NCBI GenBank assembly: GCA_045590755.1
Contig: JAZNRP010000017.1
Coordinates: 1-19,184 of the forward strand
Direction: 5' to 3'
Length of the DNA stretch: 19,184 nt
From: SIG565 sp045590755
GTDB taxonomy: Bacteria; Bacillota; Clostridia; Oscillospirales; Acutalibacteraceae
Below are positions 15,985 to 19,184 of the stretch, in pieces. Made by a program: the position numbers and the translations under genes. The first letter of the stretch is position 1. The number at the start of each line of letters is the position of its first letter. Below the pieces are notes generated by a model. That model searched no databases, was not told the DNA's origin, and saw only the letters and a program-made list of their open reading frames with translations.

Positions 15985-17520
15985 TTATTTATAGGGGAAC
16001 TCATATGGCGGAACAAAGGGCACCATATAAACCTTAGAAGTTGTATCTCTGAAGAATTCTGCAAGAATTTTTTCGGAGTTCTCATCGCATTTGTGTTTGG
16101 GTTCGTTGCGGTCGTAACAGTTTTTGGTAATAAGTACATTGCCGTAGCCTTGAATATATGTGTTGTTTTCAAATATCGGCAAACAGTCAATTTCCTTTTC
16201 ACAAGCGATAACAAGTTGGTCGGTTGCTCTGTCAAAAATGTTGTTCTTGATTACAAAATTACGGTAACAACTCGGATGTCCACCTGTGGTGAAACCGCCG
16301 GAGAAACCGCGGTCAAGTCGGGTAGAGCCGAAACCGCAACCGCTCATTCTTACTATATTATCTTCGATAGTGTAGTTGTTACCTTTGGCAATAATACCGG
16401 TTCTAATCGTATCAAGGAAAGATTCAAAGCCGTATACCGCATATTCAATTAAATTACCCTTAAATAAAATATCATCGGTAATGACATTAGATTCTTTACT
16501 GTCTGCGCCACCCGCTACATATTGCGGAGAAATAGCGGCATCATAAATCTGATTAAAATAGCTGTTTTCTACAGTATAGTTTCGGCATCCGCCGTAAACT
16601 TCTACACCGTTACCTATTCTCAAGGCTCTGCCGCCTTTTATGCCACGGAAATTATAACTGCATATATTGCCGCCAATCCATTCCATTTCGCAGTTTTTAA
16701 CCGTTAAATCATCAATAGCAACAATATGGTAGCCCGACACACCGAATTTTGAATATTTTATGCAGAAATTATCAATGGTAACGCCGTGTGTACGAATAAT
16801 AAAGGGTACAGTAAAACCAACAAACTCAATTGAATCAAAAAGTTTACCCGGGTTTCCTTCATCACAACGAAGGTAAATAGGCCCTGTGGCTGTAGAGAGG
16901 GCTGGTGCACCGCTATCACTTAAAATACTGTCGGCTAAATGCACAAACTTAAAGTTATGATTAAGGGATTCTACAACATCATAAGGGGTCTGTCCTTCAA
17001 ATTCGGTATCGCGAACAATCCACTTTTTGTCCATATAAGAAGGGGTGTCCTTATCGGCATATTTTTCGCCATCGTTAAATACAATAGAGCCAATATCTAA
17101 AAGGTCTTCGCGGTAGAACTTCCAGATTTTTTTATTATCATCTTCGTAGAAAAGCTCCCATTTGCTTTCATCTGCACTGTCTTCTGGAGAACCTGAGAAG
17201 ATAGGTTTGGGACCTTCGCCATATGCTGAATAGGTAACACTTGTGCTGTTTTGTAGCATCTGTACTTCACGCCATAAACCGCCGCGTTCAAATAAGATAC
17301 CGTCACCGTCACTGAACTGGAAGGAATTAACCTTTCCTATGGTTGCCCAAGCGGTTTCGGGTGAGAGTCCGTCATTATCATCGTTACCATTATTAGATAC
17401 ATAGTATTTAGTACCTGTAATGGTGGAATGGTCTGACGGAGTCTGACTGATTTTTAGCTTTCTGCTTTCTGATAATTTGTCTACTTCTGCTAATTTCTGG
17501 AGTCCCTTTGAATAATCCAT
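15985..17520 (-). CDS. Right-handed parallel beta-helix protein, probably cytoplasmic
   Basis: A 511-residue protein. The motif YYVSNNGNDDNDGLSPETAWATI (about 39-61) is the usual entry to right-handed beta-helix carbohydrate-active proteins. Repeating short strands follow from about 225 to 470 (for example TIDNFCIKYSKFGVSG, VKNCEMEWIGG, VENSYFNQIYDAAIS, IEDNIVRMSGCGFG, IKNNIFDRAT, FENNTYIQG). The N-terminus is charged and lacks a signal peptide, so it should act inside the cell, unlike most lyases of this fold. AAAGGAG lies 8 bases before the ATG. It could be a glycosidase, lyase or epimerase for an imported oligosaccharide. No specific family or catalytic residue can be named with confidence. 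Confidence 0.85.
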   Translation of the reverse strand: MDYSKGLQKLAEVDKLSESRKLKISQTPSDHSTITGTKYYVSNNGNDDNDGLSPETAWATIGKVNSFQFSDGDGILFERGGLWREVQMLQNSTSVTYSAYGEGPKPIFSGSPEDSADESKWELFYEDDNKKIWKFYREDLLDIGSIVFNDGEKYADKDTPSYMDKKWIVRDTEFEGQTPYDVVESLNHNFKFVHLADSILSDSGAPALSTATGPIYLRCDEGNPGKLFDSIEFVGFTVPFIIRTHGVTIDNFCIKYSKFGVSGYHIVAIDDLTVKNCEMEWIGGNICSYNFRGIKGGRALRIGNGVEVYGGCRNYTVENSYFNQIYDAAISPQYVAGGADSKESNVITDDILFKGNLIEYAVYGFESFLDTIRTGIIAKGNNYTIEDNIVRMSGCGFGSTRLDRGFSGGFTTGGHPSCYRNFVIKNNIFDRATDQLVIACEKEIDCLPIFENNTYIQGYGNVLITKNCYDRNEPKHKCDENSEKILAEFFRDTTSKVYMVPFVPPYEFPYK

Positions 17521-17555
17521 TTTATTTGCTCCTTTCGGAAAATTATGCTAAATTT

Positions 17556-17584
17556 AGTATATCATATAAGCAGCGAAAGTGCAA
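17556..17584 (-). promoter_or_regulatory. Probable promoter of the beta-helix gene
   Basis: On the minus strand TTGCAC (17584-17579) and TATACT (17561-17556) are 17 bp apart, about 35 bases upstream of the start codon. The -35 box is weak. Confidence 0.55.
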
Positions 17585-17641
17585 TAATTATTACTTAAAA
17601 TCCAAAGGACTTTTAATGAAGAAGTAATAGGGAAAAAGTAG

Positions 17642-17675
17642 AAATTCCAAGAACTTAAAGTCCTTGGAATTTTTG
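17642..17675 (+). terminator. Orphan terminator-like hairpin
   Basis: AAATTCCAAG (17642-17651) pairs with CTTGGAATTT (17663-17672). The stem extends inward past one mismatch and a T run follows on +. No + strand gene precedes it. It may be a remnant left at an insertion boundary, or it may work weakly on - as the end of the recombinase unit. Confidence 0.55.
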
Positions 17676-17825
17676 TTGCGGGTGTTCATAACCAACCTGA
17701 AACGCGAGGTACAAATTATAAAAAAGAAGAACCTCAGCACGCGAATTGCGTGTCGAGGCTCTCGACTGGTAGGAGTAGCGTTATAGTAATAAGGCGGAAT
17801 GCCGCATAAATAATAGGTTTCAAAT

Positions 17826-18002
17826 CAAGGCGAAGCCTTGTATATCATCAAAACTTTAGTTTTGCATATCATCAGTGGCAAAGTCACTGCATCTCATCAA
17901 GCGATAGAGGAATACACACCTACGGTGTGATGATATACGCCGCATATATGCGGCAATGATATGCACGCTAAAGCGGGATGATATACCAAGCCTATCGGCT
18001 TG
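17826..18002. repeat. Array of short hairpins joined by complementary 10-bp linkers
   Basis: Seven clear hairpins and one decayed one follow each other with almost no spare sequence: 17826-17840, 17850-17863, 17874-17888, about 17899-17910 (decayed), 17915-17929, 17939-17954, 17966-17975 and 17987-18002. Left-half linkers are GTATATCATC, GCATATCATC and GCATCTCATC. Right-half linkers are GATGATATAC (17929-17938), AATGATATGC (17955-17964) and GATGATATAC (17977-17986). In nested order, outer to inner, the linkers pair 10/10, 9/10 and 8/10. The whole is a compound palindrome of about 177 bp, not a direct repeat array. Confidence 0.85.
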
Positions 18003-19184
18003 AATAAAAAATCCTTGTTCCGAAGAACAAGGATTTTTGGTGCACCTGAGCATTCTATAATCGAACCGTTTACCTCTTTTAGAGTGACGGTTTTGCTTGC
18101 TTCCTTATAATTAAATGTTATGACCAATTTGTCGTCGTAGAGATATACGGCATTTACAAAAATGTCAATCAGTCTCTGTTTGTGTTCCTTCGTTTCCAAG
18201 CCCATGCTTTGAATATGCCTGAGCCATAATACTAAGCCCTCTTTCGTAATAGTGGGCTTCTTCATTTCTTCCTTGATGAGCTTTAATTTAATCTCATCTC
18301 TCGTCTGCTCCAACTCAATCATTCTTTGTTTTGTGGTTGGAGTTATAATTCCTTCCTCTATTGCTCTAAGCAAATTATTAAGTGCGTTCTCTGTTTCACT
18401 AAGCCGTTGTTTAAGTAGTTGTATTGCGGGATTTTCTTTCTTTGCGTTTCTAAACACAATACTTGCAATGTCCTCGATTACATTATCATCGATCATCATC
18501 TCATGAGTGTGCTTAACAACAATGTCTTCAATCCATTCTTTTTTTACCGTCTTTTTATCACAAGTATGTTTGTACTTAGCGTTGTTGCATTTGTAATATC
18601 GATGAACTGTACCGTTTCGTGCGGTTCCGCTTTCACCGGTCATATATACACCACATTTACCGCAAAACAGCTTTGTTGTCAGTAAGTAATCGTCTTCGGC
18701 TTTATGTCTTGCTGTTGCTCTCTTATTCTTCGCACGCTCACGCTGCACCTTATCAAATAACGTCTGTGGGACTATCCTCGGTATGCCATTTGGGTTAACA
18801 ATATCTCGGAACTTGTATTCACCAATATACCTTCGGTTTTTCAGCATATCCGTTACAATATTAATGGTTATTTTCGTTCCGTGAGAAGTGGTAACGCCTT
18901 TTGCATTTAGCATTTCCACAATCTCTTTTATGGTTTTGCCGTCGGCGTATGCTTGGAAAGCAGCAACCACATAGGGTGCTTTAACGGGATCCACCTCAAA
19001 CATTTGGTCCTTGTTAATAACATAGCCGATAGGGACTGTACCGCCATTAAATTTACATTTTAGCGCATTCTCGGTCATACCTCGTGTAACTTTTTCGGAA
19101 AGTTCAACCGAATAGTATTCTGCATAACCCTCCAACATTGATTCAAGCAATATGCCTTCAGCGTTTTGTGATATTGTTTCCGTC
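17897..19184 (-). CDS. Large serine recombinase, C-terminal part (5' end beyond window)
   Basis: Site-specific DNA integrase/resolvase of a mobile element. The frame is open to the window edge; codons upstream of the first in-window start read T-E-T-I-S-Q-N-A-E-G-I-L and join the family sequence LESMLEGYAEYYSVELSEKV, so the catalytic serine domain is outside. Visible parts are the recombinase domain (ENALKCKFNGGTVPIGY through RRYIGEYKFRDIVNPNGIPRIV), a zinc ribbon (CGKCG, then YYKCNNAKYKHTC), a long coiled coil (about NAKKENPAIQLLKQRLSETE through KLKLIKEEM), and the conserved tail ending VNGSIIECSGAP. About 45 further residues come from a terminator hairpin and the hairpin array, and end at TGA 17899-17897. 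The natural end is probably near SGAP, and the extension is likely read-through of non-coding DNA. No internal frameshift is seen. Confidence 0.9.
   Translation of the reverse strand, partial: TETISQNAEGILLESMLEGYAEYYSVELSEKVTRGMTENALKCKFNGGTVPIGYVINKDQMFEVDPVKAPYVVAAFQAYADGKTIKEIVEMLNAKGVTTSHGTKITINIVTDMLKNRRYIGEYKFRDIVNPNGIPRIVPQTLFDKVQRERAKNKRATARHKAEDDYLLTTKLFCGKCGVYMTGESGTARNGTVHRYYKCNNAKYKHTCDKKTVKKEWIEDIVVKHTHEMMIDDNVIEDIASIVFRNAKKENPAIQLLKQRLSETENALNNLLRAIEEGIITPTTKQRMIELEQTRDEIKLKLIKEEMKKPTITKEGLVLWLRHIQSMGLETKEHKQRLIDIFVNAVYLYDDKLVITFNYKEASKTVTLKEVNGSIIECSGAPKILVLRNKDFLFKPIGLVYHPALACISLPHICGVYHHTVGVYSSIA
18007..18038 (-). terminator. Terminator-like hairpin inside the recombinase reading frame
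   Basis: A 14-bp perfect stem (18007-18020 with 18025-18038) with a CGAA loop on + (TTCG on the minus strand, a stable tetraloop), followed on the minus strand by a T run. It begins just after the codons for the conserved ECSGAP end of the recombinase. Confidence 0.85.

Larger units (their letters stand above)
17521..17896. other. Non-coding stretch with several hairpins
   Basis: No convincing gene. It contains the beta-helix promoter and a near-perfect hairpin at 17642-17672 followed by a T run on the + strand. A second hairpin at 17732-17758 (CCTC, 2x2 internal loop, CACGC stem) is followed on the minus strand by TTCTTCTTTTTT, so it can serve as a backup terminator for the recombinase transcript. 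The left end of the hairpin array also falls here. The segment from about 17680 may be the outer part of the recombinase-bearing element. Confidence 0.6.

Noticed and set aside
17730..17810. Possible tRNA or tRNA-like gene near the recombinase
   Set aside because: The stem at 17732-17758 and the following sequence do not form acceptor, D, anticodon and T arms, and no T-loop consensus is present.
17820..18040. CRISPR-like array
   Set aside because: The repeated linkers are only about 10 bp, change orientation in the middle, and the intervening segments are themselves palindromes of 10-16 bp. No unique spacers and no cas genes are present.

Overview
The window looks like chromosome from an anaerobic, low-to-moderate GC Firmicute of the class Clostridia, most likely an uncultured gut Oscillospiraceae/Ruminococcaceae-type bacterium. 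The evidence is strong AAGGAG/GGAGG ribosome binding sites, short T-tracted intrinsic terminators, TTG starts on regulators, and clostridial-style GH2, GPH-transporter and AraC genes. The taxonomic call is inference from protein style; no rRNA is present.

Positions 1-4250 are housekeeping and cell envelope: rpsB (only the first two bases of its start codon are missing), tsf, a membrane-anchored G5/M23 peptidase, and an unrecognised multi-pass membrane protein. Each of the last two has its own promoter. A bidirectional terminator separates this block from the next.

Positions 4290-12060 look like a glycoside/hexuronate utilisation locus. A GPH-type sugar:cation symporter and a cytoplasmic GH2 beta-glycosidase run leftward. 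An AraC regulator, mannonate dehydratase (uxuA), an SDR-type fructuronate reductase/mannonate oxidoreductase, a 65-residue ferredoxin-thioredoxin-reductase-like protein and a thioredoxin run rightward from the same 213-bp divergent control region. A simple reading is uptake of a glucuronide, cleavage by the GH2 enzyme, then fructuronate -> mannonate -> KDG. Uronate isomerase, KDG kinase and KDPG aldolase are not in the window.

Positions 12090-15980 form a second rightward operon: two different xylose-isomerase-like (AP-endonuclease-2 fold) TIM barrels, a Gfo/Idh/MocA dehydrogenase and a second AraC regulator. Its promoter -35 element lies inside the terminator hairpin of the thioredoxin gene. 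The gene set resembles oxidation-based (3-keto-sugar) glycoside-processing cassettes, but the substrate cannot be read from sequence. A convergent gene encodes a parallel beta-helix protein without a signal peptide, which may be a cytoplasmic carbohydrate-active enzyme.

Positions 17520-19184 are the edge of a mobile element. They hold the C-terminal part of a large serine recombinase (its N-terminal catalytic domain lies beyond the window) and a compact array of eight short hairpin units. The 10-bp linkers of the left half of the array are reverse complements of those in the right half. The recombinase reading frame runs through its own apparent terminator and into this array. This hairpin ladder and the minimal FTR-thioredoxin pair are the two most unusual items.
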